From: Bradysia coprophila
Taxonomy: Eukaryota > Arthropoda > Insecta > Diptera > Sciaridae
Assembly: GCF_014529535.1 (NCBI RefSeq)
Contig: NW_023503972.1
Location: 6,138,001-6,202,000, forward strand
Reading direction: 5' to 3'
Length of the DNA stretch: 64,000 nucleotides
A model generated the notes under the pieces. It ran no database searches. It was not told the origin of the DNA and was given only the letters and a program-made list of their open reading frames with translations. Below, in pieces: positions 13,618-23,472 of this stretch. Position 1 is the stretch's first letter. Each line of letters starts with the position of its first letter. The position numbers and the translations under genes are program-made.

Positions 13618-14792
13618 GAAACCGTTCGCTATTGAATTAGGTCTACCACTGGAAAATTCGTTTCTTACACTAGTCACCTGTGTTGTGAATCGATTATGAG
13701 AAATTGGTATCAGTTGGTATTAGTAGATATTGTTCCACCGATTTTGATCCTTTTCCTACGTGATCTTCCTTAGCCAATATTAAACTGACAAAACCTGACC
13801 TGAACTGACCATCTCTGAGTACAGTCAAAGGATTTCTATTAACCGGAGATCAAGTTTCGCAATACAGATAAAACTCGTAAGACCCGCATACTTCGTACAA
13901 GCTTAACAAACAATTCAATAAATGGAAATTAAAAATATTTATCTGGAACCGAACAATGCACATAGTATTCCGGCCCGGCCAACCGTTGATTTCCACTCTT
14001 TTGCATTCGTTTCTTATTACGTGATTATTTACTTCGATTTTATTGAATTTTAATTACGAGGCTGCATTTTTTTGACTCTCTGTTTCAACCGTTCATAAAA
14101 CGAAGATTGATATCCTTGAGATGGTTCTCAAAGTAAACAATACTCTCTGGCTGTGTGTATTGACTTCTCGGTTGAGTGAATTCGCATTCGAATCGAGGTG
14201 GGTTAAATTACCATAACACTTTTGATAACAAATTGCTTTTTTTACTTTTAATTTTTATTATTATTTGTTTTAACGTTCGACCGATTCTTCTCTCTCTTCT
14301 TTTTTTCTGTGGTATAGGTATCGATATACAACTTGTAGATGTTGATGGAATAAATCTTTTTTTCAAGATTTTTTTTTTCTTGACTCCAATGAGAAGTTAT
14401 CAGGTCGGTCGAGTAGAAAATGTGGACTGTGGAGGTCACTTAAACGAGCGCATTGTTTTCTCACTCAACTTTGAGGAGGTTAATTTTATTCCTAAGATTT
14501 GACGAAACAATGATCGTAAAATAATTACTTTCCTGACGCATGCTAAAGGGATTTTTTTTAGCGAATGAGTGGTTTCTGGCACGAGCCGGAGGTGAGTTCT
14601 GAAATCGAATTCTGGACACATACGAAGACAGTAGGCACCCAAATTTGATTAGTTCAATTCAATAGACAAAAAATTGTCTTCTAAGTTCGTGGAGGCCCTA
14701 CTTGAACTGAAAGGTGTCCTAATCTTTCAGAACCTAGGACTACAAAACTTATTTTAAAATTTGTCGCCACTCTCAATTCTTTTGATCTAAGT

Positions 14793-14956
14793 ATTCACGC
14801 CGTAAGTGCGGTCGAAATTCAAAATGGAAAGTGCGGAGGTCTTTCTAACGTAGCGTCATTTTCATAGAATGAAGCGTTGAAATTTATTTTTCGGTTCACT
14901 TTTTCATCGAATCGTTCACTTAAAATTCAAATTTTAGGCACACTTACGGCGTGAAT
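14793..14956. repeat. inverted-repeat MITE with ATTCACGCCGTAAGTGCG ends
   Basis: The left end ATTCACGCCGTAAGTGCG is mirrored by CACTTACGGCGTGAAT at the right end, with AATTCAAA / TTGAATTT continuing inward. A sequence with the same ATTCACGCCGTAAGTGCG end is present at about 41456, inside a larger element, so the family is dispersed. It lies in the presumed intron upstream of the terminal exon at 15292. Confidence 0.75.
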
Positions 14957-15291
14957 TGACTGATGCGAAATCTAATACTTCATTTGTTTTGATTATAATT
15001 TTACTGCAGTAGAGCCAGAGCTAATCGTTTATTTACGTCGCTGCTGTCGATAACAGATGACAAAGAAGTTTGTAAAACTAGTAGACTTCTAAACTTGGTT
15101 CAACAGTATATTTGGAAATCTGTCGTATGGATTGGATATAAAAAGTCTTTTTCTTTGTATGATTAGTCTTTCGTATTTTGTACCTTGTTAACAATGTTGG
15201 TTGATTTTTCTACTTCAGCTTAGATCATCTTTAATATCAACAATGAAACACACATTTAGCATTCATGATATCATTTCTATCGTTGTTTCAG

Positions 15292-15520
15292 ATACGTATC
15301 ACCAGCGATCACATCTCAATCGATAGCGTCACCTCTGGTCCAGAAACAGCAAGGTGTCGGTCTGTCACAGAAATTGAAAGAATTGGCAACATCTGCCGGA
15401 CTGATGACAACAAAAACGAAAATGCCATTAAAGCCTGTGATTAAATCGCGTGGATCACCCGGTCCCGAATATCCGAAGAAAGTGACATTCAGTGCGTTTG
15501 CAACTGTTCAAGTGTTATAG
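15292..15520 (+). CDS. terminal coding exon of an unidentified plus-strand gene (partial)
   Basis: A pyrimidine-rich tract and TTGTTTCAG acceptor precede an open stretch in one frame from 15293 to the TAG at 15518-15520; base 15292 completes a codon begun upstream (phase 1). It encodes about 75 residues with balanced codon use, unlike the surrounding AT-rich DNA. The peptide is rich in Ser, Thr, Lys and Pro, has no membrane segment, and ends with a compact tail, [14 protein letters not shown]. The hydrophobic C-terminus resembles a PDZ-ligand type ending, which is only inference. Upstream exons were not found and may lie before this window. I do not recognise the gene. Confidence 0.65.
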
Positions 15521-15650
15521 GAATCGGCGCTGCCAAAAACAAAAATTAATTTTAAAAAACAAAAAATTGAAAACAATGTTTCCAACCATTGGAATGAGTA
15601 ATTTAATTTCAATGAAAAATTCAATTGAAAAATGATAAAATTTAGAATTA

Positions 15651-15656
15651 AATAAA
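15651..15656 (+). promoter_or_regulatory. poly(A) signal AATAAA
   Basis: A canonical AATAAA lies 131 bases after the stop codon of the exon at 15292-15520, a suitable distance for a 3' untranslated region. Confidence 0.5.
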
Positions 15657-16868
15657 CGAATAGACAGGTGGCAATTGGTCGATAGAAATGCTTTGGAGGA
15701 GAATATTCGAGTATGCGTAAGACGAAAATTTTGTCTGAGACTGGGAAAACTTCCAAATTAAACATTTCGTAACCTATTTCTCGAAATCTCACGATAATAG
15801 TAGGTTAGTTAACATTAACCATTGGATGTTGCGAAAGTACTTCATTACATGAGGCAACAATTTTGCGATAAAAGCGAAATTGCCAGTTGTTTTTGAGCAA
15901 TGAGCTTCGGTAACTGTTTCAACAAGTGTAGAATAAGCTCGGCCTCTCTTTACTTAGATACCACATATTGCCAACCCACAAAGTCCACACTGCCGCATAT
16001 AAATATTGTTTAAGATTTCGTACATGTCTTGCATTCGTTGACTCGTGTAACTGTCTTGCACTCGTTGACTCGTGTAACAGGCGGTGCAGTTACTCTATAA
16101 TGTTTCAATCTAATATTAGTTGGATTCTATTTGTGGGTTGAAGAACGGTTATAGTGTGAAAAAATTGCTAAGTGATCTATCTAGTAAGCTAGTATACGTA
16201 GCAACATCCAATGTCTACCACATGCGAAAATTGAATTTCACAAAAAAAAAAATCACGAAAAGTGAACCGAAAAGATGCCACAGGTAATCGATCGATTTTC
16301 GCAGGTGGCAAATTGATATGTTATGTTCAACTTTCGCATTGAGCAGGTAGAAAAAATACAATGAAAATGTTTTTCAATCATAAATTTTGTGGAAATCAAG
16401 AAAATTCGAGAGAAATCAAGAAAAAACATTTCTCGAAAATATGCTTTGCAACGTATCTCTAGATCAGCTCAAGACTTCTCCATCCATCTTATTCAGTTTA
16501 AAATAAACCGTACAATTCGAATAGTCCCGTCAATTCTTTGATCAATTTAAACAGCCAGCCCCTGTCTAGAGAGAAATATAAGGAAAAATTGTATTTAAAG
16601 CTTTAACCTAGGTCATGTGACCCCATAATGTTATTTAAAAAAAAAAATTATGAAAAACAAGTTTATTTTGTTGGATATTATGGCGTAATAATATGTCATT
16701 ACATATTGAAGTATATCTTTAACGTTCGGTCGTTCGGTCGTTTATTATTTTATTTTTTTGTTGATTTTGATGTTAAATACCTTTTTTATTATTTAAATTT
16801 TTATTGTTCACTATACCAAGAAGCTGATTGTTAAAATACTGAAACATTTTTTTTTGTATTTTTATCCA
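15657..16868. other. non-coding; short tandem duplication
   Basis: No gene seen. A 27-bp unit containing GTCTTGCAYTCGTTGACTCG is repeated twice in tandem at about 16026-16079. The rest is AT-rich. Confidence 0.45.
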
Positions 16869-17480
16869 CTAGGTCCCACCTTTTGGGCGGGTCAGGTCCC
16901 TTGACTGACAATTTTTTCAATATATTTTTGATCAATTTCATTGTTGAACTTCCGAAGCATCACTGATACAAATACCTACATTTAATGTATCGATTACTCT
17001 ATACATGACAACAAAATTTGACAGAAAAAGTTCTTCAAATAAACCTTCGAACGTAAGACCGAATGATCTTTGAGTTCTCATTTTTCTTATAAATTTGCAG
17101 CAAGATTTTCAATCAACCACAAATCGTAAAAAAAATGAGACTCGTGTGAATTCCCACTCGTATGAGCTATCTATTATTCTGTTTGATTGCCATTTTGTCA
17201 AATTTAATCAGAGTAGATGCGAAGTTTTACGAATGTGGAACGATGAGAGGACTCTTTTACTTTGGTAAAAAATAAAAAACGCGATAGATGTTCTTCTCTT
17301 ACAGTTTTGTACAAAAAAGGAAGTCCCCCGGTACTTACTAAATTTACAAAACCTTCAATCGTGAATAAAATTTGGATGGTAATAAACGACCGATAAATTA
17401 ATTTAATTTTTTTTGTCGTTTCTTCACTTTTGTCGATTCAGAAAGCGACAAAAGTGAAGAATTGACGAAACGTCTCTAAG

Positions 17481-17677
17481 TTACATTTCGTAGAAGGATG
17501 AATTCCCTAGGAACGAACAAAACGCCTTCTCGTTAAGTTTTGTAAAAGGATGAATTCTCTAGGAACGAACAGAACGCCTTTGCATTACATTTCGTAGAAG
17601 GATGAATTCCCTAGGAGCGAACAGAACGCCTTCTCATTACATTTCGTTGAAGGATGGAGTCCCTAGGAACGAACCGC
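17481..17677. repeat. 52-bp tandem repeat, about 3.8 units
   Basis: Units start at 17481, 17533, 17585 and 17637. Each contains TTACATTTCG-like, AAGGATGAATTC, CCTAGGA and CGAACAGAACGCC blocks. The last unit is truncated. It sits inside the Helentron-like element, as central tandem repeats do in DINE-1 relatives. Confidence 0.9.
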
Positions 17678-18120
17678 CATTGCTTTATATTTCCAAAATC
17701 GACAAAGTGTGAAGGAAAGCCTTTTTTTACTGATTTACTGAAGAGGTGCCAGCGACATGTACCACATTTCTATCGGTAATTTATTATTTTTTATCGGTAA
17801 AATTGAATTTTTCTATAAAATTATCACGACTCGTGAGAATTACGGCCCTCGCTTTGCTCTGGCCGCAAACTTCACACTCGTATGGGAGTTGTAAAATATT
17901 TTGTTTGATTGTTGGAATAATGAATTTAAAAAAAATATTTAGAAATTAGTTGAGAATGACTTATCTTATATTGCCTACAAAGAATGTCGGTTACATTTAA
18001 CATAAAATTTCCTACACTTTTTAATCATAGTGTGCTCATTTGATAGCAGGCATTTTTCTGCCGTAAGACATTGAGTAAAAAACATCTTTCTTTGGTATAG
18101 TAGACGCATTAAATTTGTTA

Positions 18121-18435
18121 GTCAACTATCAAATTTGATAGTCAACTATCAAATTTGATAGTCAACTATCAAATTTGATAGTCAACTATCAAATTTGATA
18201 GTCAACTATCAATTTTGATAGTCAACTATCAAGTTGTTAGTCAACTATCAAGTTGTTAGTCAACTATCAAATTTGATAGTCAACTATCAAATTTGATAGT
18301 CAACTATCAAGTTGTTAGTCAACTATCAAATTTGATAGTTAACTATCAAGTTGTTAGTCAACTATCAAATTTGATAGTCAACTATCAAGTTGTAAGTCAA
18401 CTATCAAATTTGATAGTCAACTATCAGATTTGTTA
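18121..18435. repeat. 16-unit array of a 19-20 bp dyad-symmetric repeat
   Basis: The consensus unit GTCAACTATCAAATTTGATA is repeated head to tail 16 times. TTTGATAGT and ACTATCAAA form arms around a 2-bp centre, so each 20-bp unit is nearly its own reverse complement. Five 19-bp variants replace AAATTTGATA with AAGTTGTTA or close forms, and in the second half they roughly alternate with 20-bp units. No frame is kept across the array because unit lengths mix. It lies inside the Helentron-like element. Confidence 0.95.
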
Positions 18436-18888
18436 GCAGTTCACTAACAAGAGATGTTTACCGGCTAGAGGCTGGGCATGTACTGACGAAATTTTTCTTT
18501 TTACTTGTTTCATGCACATTATCGAAAACATACTTATACGATTTACACACACTACGCAACCAAATCAAATTTCATCAAAGTAATCTTTTTCGATTGAGGC
18601 TATAATCAACAGTGTAAAATCCTGTTTTTCCTGGATAGCTTCCAGATCCTTCGTCCCACATTGCCCATCTTCGAACTTAGCCTCGAGATTTTAATTCCAC
18701 ATATTTAAAAAAAAGATTCATCCAAATTGCTTGAGAATTACTCAAGTTATCGTGCCTTCAACGATTTTTTGTCACCCACATTTAACGTTTTTCATACCAT
18801 TTCATACATTTTCAATCATAGTGAACTTTTTTGTCACCCACATATTTCGGTATTTTCTGGGGTAAGACCCTGACTTTCAGTCAAGGGA

Positions 18889-19728
18889 ATTATAAATATA
18901 GACTTATACGAATGTTGACAGACATCGCAATTCATTTTTATTGTTGAATCGATTTGCCCAAATAAATTATTTTCAAAAATTAAATGAAGAAAAAACCAAC
19001 AACAGAGGCTATTGATGGCCGTGTCTTTTATTGCAATTTATAATTTTAGTCCCATTATCATGTTAACTCACATGTGTTCGGTGTGTGTGGTCTTCGGTCA
19101 TTTATCGGTCGAAACACCTGTCCGGTCATATACATCGATCAGAAGTGGATTGAATAATTAAATGCAGAAAGGAGACATGTCGCATTAGTGAATTATAAGA
19201 AAAATGGATGTTGGGTTTTATGACCGCAATCGGCACAAGAACATTAATTTTATTCTTTTCGATCAATCGTCACAGACACATTCTACATCGTTTAGCTTGA
19301 AGAAAGAAGCAAAGATATTTATTTTCAGTTTTCTTTTAATTCGACATAATGCGACATGTCCTCTTTCTGCATGTACCAGTTTCTGAATGTGTAATTTACA
19401 TGCGAGAACACAGTCAACTTATAGTCCACCATTGAACGAAAAGAGATTGTCCTCATTCCACAATAGGTTGACAAGTAATGAGGGATCCTGATTCGTTGGT
19501 ATCATCATCCTCTTTAACTTTTTTTTGAAGGAGACCCTAGTGTTAAGGTAAAGTGTTCACTTTTTCGATTTAAAGTATCGCTGGCTAGCTGGTGTTTCAT
19601 GAAAATCTATTACTTCATTTGTTTATCATATAATGAACCAAACTGACCAGAGCTTATTGTCTATTTTTGGCGTCGTTGTCAGTGGGTTTATCTTTTTTTC
19701 ATTTAAACGGATTTTCTCGTTGCTCCTA
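18889..19728. other. non-coding; no gene seen
   Basis: Flanking DNA between two transposable elements. No supported gene or strong repeat was found. Confidence 0.4.
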
Positions 19729-19730
19729 TA

Positions 19731-20084
19731 CAGTCAGAGGCAGTACAATTTTAGCATGAATTTGCTTCAGATATTTTTCAGGTGATCCACAAATTCAATC
19801 AAAACTGTTTATACTTGTTTGAAGCTGCTACAAGCACGCACATAGTAGCAATGAACGTCAACACAAGGTATGGTCGAACGTCAAACTTTGTATGGAGCGG
19901 AGGACATAGCAATTTCATGTAAACAAACTCACCTCTCATGAGAGGTTTGTATGAATAGACCATACCTGGGTTATACTTTCATTGCATAGTAGGGGTAAAA
20001 ACGCACACAGTTTTGATTGGCTATGTGGATCAGCTGAAAAACAACTGAAGCAAATTCATGCTGAAATTTCACTGCCTCTAACTG
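19731..20084. mobile_element. MITE family A, copy carrying a nested family B MITE
   Basis: Left end CAGTCAGAGGCAGT, right end ACTGCCTCTAACTG, with AGCATGAATTTG and CAAATTCATGCTG blocks inside. TA precedes the left end; the right flank is CA, a presumed mutation of TA. About 144 bp of the length is the family B element at 19849-19984 plus its target duplication, leaving a host of about 210 bp, close to the 224-bp copy at 1994. Confidence 0.85.
19849..19984. mobile_element. MITE family B nested in family A
   Basis: Starts CAATGAACGTC, ends TTTCATTG, and is flanked on both sides by the exact 8-mer CATAGTAG (19841-19848 and 19985-19992). The 8-bp duplication indicates hAT-type transposition. Removing it restores a continuous family A sequence. 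Confidence 0.9.
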
Positions 20085-22310
20085 CAATACCTTCCAGACC
20101 CCAATATTTTCTTCACATTACTACGTATGTCTACGACACCGTTGTACCCACAACACTGCAAGTTTTGTCACACACAACAAAAACATGCTTTTAGCTCGAT
20201 ATATATATTTCGTATTATGATAAATGCAGTGATATAACCACGCGATATCTATTTTTTACATCATACCAAAGGTAGATTAAGTAAAAATTTGCTTGGTGCG
20301 GTTCGTAAATTATTTAAATTTTGTTTTTGCTTCATTTGAATAATTAAGTTAGTAGCTGTATGCGCAATGGTCGAAACCGTTTGATGGACGATAGTCTTTC
20401 CAGACGGACTTTTTCATATATAAGGCATTGAGAATGTCGAATGGAGTTTCATTGTAAACAATGGAAATTCATACTTCGCGCCACCGATTAGACGATAACC
20501 TTGCTTAATGTATAGTGTTGAGATTTTTGACTTTCCGTCAGAGAAATGATAACGGTAGCTCACGCTCCGACTCTGTGACGCCGCAGAAATGATATCAGTT
20601 CACATTCAGCTAACAGAAAGCTGGACATAGTGTCAACAGAAAAATAATTAAATTTTTACTCGACAGATTTTAGTTAATAGTTATCAGCGTATAGCAGTAC
20701 ACCAAAACAGTAATTAGTATTTCAATCGGCCCAGTATCTGCTACGCGATAGAGTGTGGAAAAAGGATACGAACCGAACGGTTTCCAAACTCATTTTGCGT
20801 AGCAAATATTGAACCGATTAAAATACTAATTACTGTTTTGGTCTCCTGAGATCATGCTCTATCCGTTGACATGCGATCAATAATAATCCGTCGGCATTAT
20901 ATTAGACTTAAATCCTTAAAAAAATTCTAGCATACATTTAGGCGAAATATCAGTTAATACCTAACTTTCCTCAGATATTATTTGTATACTTCGAGGCGTG
21001 TTAGTCTCTAAACAAAGCAGGTCAATTTTGAATCTTTTTACTAGTTTGTTAGCTTATGGAACGCGACTGTTCGGCCATTGCGCCTATACATTCTTTTGTC
21101 GCTTGACATCACTCATCATTTCATATGCAATCGCAGTTTCATAAAATAAAATTATGGAAAAGAAAATTTGCCGCCTGAAATTGGTTCGTCTTGTTTTTTG
21201 TGAAATTCCACATATGAGTGGCTCAATGTGGAAAAAACGACAACATTAGTAAATCATAAGTCGCTGCCGTAACTAACATTCATTATTAATATTTTTGAAA
21301 AGTTTACAGACCATTGGAGGTCATTCTCTTTTATTATATATTAATGTTACATGGACTGACACTGCTTTTAAAACAAAGAATTAAAAAAAAATCTTTGACG
21401 CAAAGTTCAAGATGATTCATGATATTGTATACAAACGCTTCGTCGGATGAAAGGGTCTAAGAGCTTATTATTTAACATGATACCAAAATTAACAAAATCC
21501 AATTACAGTTTCAATGATTTGGTGCTTCGTGACAAAAGAAAAATCTTATCTCCGCGAATGTCATGGTTCTATCGAAGCATTGAAGGTATAAAGATTCAAA
21601 TTTGTTTCTTATATACTGAAAAAGGCAGATGAAAAAGAACTGGAGCTCAGCTGGCTATAGCTCACCTTATTATCATCAGAGTACAGAAGGTCGTTATGTT
21701 TGTAACGAGAACGACAATAATTTTTACTCTGCATGATATTCATAAATGTCTGGTGTTCCAAGGCAAATAATTTTACATGAATGTAGGTATCAACTGGAAT
21801 GTATTCCACACAGAAATGAAAGGTGAAAATATGTTCAGTATGATTATGTCGTTGTCTGTTCTGTAGACTTACGCATTGCGCATATTGCGTTCTTGTTGGT
21901 TGTTGGACATATGTACACAAAATCGTCGTATTTGAGTTACATAATAACAGTCATTCAGTGTGTACATACATCGTGTGCAGCCACCAAACATTCCGTAACT
22001 ACCCAAATTAACAAGAGGGATTCTTTTGAATTTTGACTCACCGAAATCGAAATTTTTCAACTTTTGGCTACTTACAACCAGCCAGGTATGGAAGAACAAA
22101 AATATCTGAGACTGGTTTTGGGGCCTAGGCACCAAGGCCTAACTAGGCATATATAAAAAAGTTCCGGAATAAATTGCGCCGATTTCGGTCAGTCGAAATT
22201 CAAAAGAATCCCTCCAAATCAAATGAAACACGTCAAAAATCCGAACTTTTTAGAAACAACTGAGTCCTGTGTTATTATCGACAACGAGCTCCAGCTAATG
22301 TCTTGCCATT
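20085..22310. other. non-coding; one inverted repeat
   Basis: No gene supported. The stretch at about 21950-22015 resembles about 42262-42320 (shared GCAGCCACCAAACA and AACTACCCAAATTA), so it is part of a dispersed repeat; frames through it are not called. Confidence 0.4.
20699..20845. repeat. inverted repeat, probable MITE
   Basis: Arms CAAAACAGTAATTAGTATTT and AAATACTAATTACTGTTTTG face each other; matching continues into the CGATT/GATCGG-like part. The interior is about 80 bp and non-coding. Confidence 0.7.
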
Positions 22311-22460
22311 TTTATTTGTTACAATAAGTACTACTACAGACGCAAGTCTTACAATCTACCACCCAGAACTTAAATTTTGTAATTTCAATGATTAGCTTCG
22401 ACCCTAATACCATAATACCAATCTCAGCGCTTTCAAAGATGAAAGTAAATTTTACCTAAC

Positions 22461-23326
22461 TTACTGAACGAGATCTGTATCCTCGATCACTTCCAAACCT
22501 TTCAGAACAGATAATTCCTCAGCAATTCTGTCGATACACCCCATTTTCAACAGCTTTCCATTTGGCACTGGATTTGATTGATCGGGAAATGATGTTTGTT
22601 GACTTGATTGCAATCGCTGAAGTTCATTGTCAATTAGATCGATTAGAAGATTTTTAGATCTGTTCAATAGAGAAGCATCCACGTCATTCGAATTTTCATT
22701 GAGCACAGAGTCGGTTTTGCTCTTGAATCGATTTGGGAACGCTAGTGATTCATTATGGTCTGATTGCGCGTCTATGCTAACCCTTACTTTCTCAAATTTA
22801 AAGAAATTCATGTCATTACAATCCCTGCTGCTGAGATCCTCACAATCCAAATTTTCTTGCAGCTTTTTCTTCTCACCAACTTCGGCGGTAGGTACATCGT
22901 CGCAAAATTTACTTAGAGTAGCCGAATTGATTTCTTTGAACTTTTCCGACACCTCAGACATTATCGTTCGCAATTTGTTAAACTTTTCATGAAGAGCCTA
23001 CAAACGATCCGTATACCGACTTTAACAGCGACTATAATTTACCGGAAATTATACTACCTGCAGATGGATATCGTTCCCGGTAATTTTAGGATCGTGATGT
23101 TCTTGTGAAGGACCACTCTTGCGGCAACACTGCTTCAGAAACAAAATTTCAATAAAATCCTTTTATTTGATCGAGCTCCCAAACAATTTACCGAATTCGT
23201 TTGGCAACTGTTGTCTGTGGAATTAATCAGAACTTTGGAATGGGACGGGTCAAAATATCGGGTTACAGTCTCTTCTGTTTCGATTATCTCATACGGTCGG
23301 TGGAATGAGTTCGCTTTTCTGTTCAT
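22461..23326 (-). CDS. unrecognised 248-residue protein, three exons
   Basis: Exons on the minus strand: 23192-23326 (45 codons, ATG start), 23058-23132 (25 codons), 22461-22997 (178 codons plus TAA). All junctions are phase 0 with GT/AG ends, and the frame continues through both. The protein is hydrophilic, with no signal peptide or membrane helix. It has a Cys-Cys pair at the start of exon 2, an acidic/Ser-rich middle, and a probable helical stretch rich in Leu, Asp and Gln near residues 175-195. A possible poly(A) signal (AATAAA on the minus strand) lies at 22311-22316. The gene starts about 150 bp past the stop of the ionotropic receptor gene. The stop codon lies inside a perfect donor-like GTAAGT, so an alternative longer form is possible. 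Function unknown. Confidence 0.75.
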
Positions 23327-23472
23327 TTTTTGTGGGCGGATATGTTAGCAAATAAATGAAAGCAAATCAACAGACGTTTAGACAACCTTCTACTGGCTGA
23401 GCCAAGGCTTACTAATTTTAAATAAGTCATATCACAAGTTCTGATAGACAGTTAAAAACTTCAATCGCTTCA

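Larger units (their letters stand above)
16869..18888 (-). mobile_element. Helentron-like non-autonomous element (HINE/DINE-1 type) 1
   Basis: Read on the minus strand, the element starts TCCCTTGACTGA at 18888 and ends at 16869 with a stem-loop (CCCGCC-CAAAA-GGTGGG) followed by CTAG. An inverted copy of the 5' end, the subterminal repeat, lies at 16897-16908. A T flanks each side, matching TT-target insertion known for Helentrons. The interior has a hairpin at 17404-17467, a 52-bp tandem repeat (17481-17677), a 20-bp dyad array (18121-18435) and a GC-tipped palindrome near 17810-17880. No Rep/helicase frame exists, so it is non-autonomous. The related element at 38001-39610 has the same ends and a covarying stem. 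Confidence 0.75.

Noticed and set aside
14189-14200. Possible tRNA B-box-like word (ATTCGAATC)
   Set aside because: No matching A-box or cloverleaf around it.
18121-18435. CRISPR-like array
   Set aside because: Units are contiguous with no unique spacers, the host is an insect and the array lies within a transposable element.
21869-22135. 88-codon minus frame near the orphan gene, considered as an extra exon
   Set aside because: Part of it matches a dispersed repeat at about 42262-42320, and no in-phase acceptor links it to the gene.
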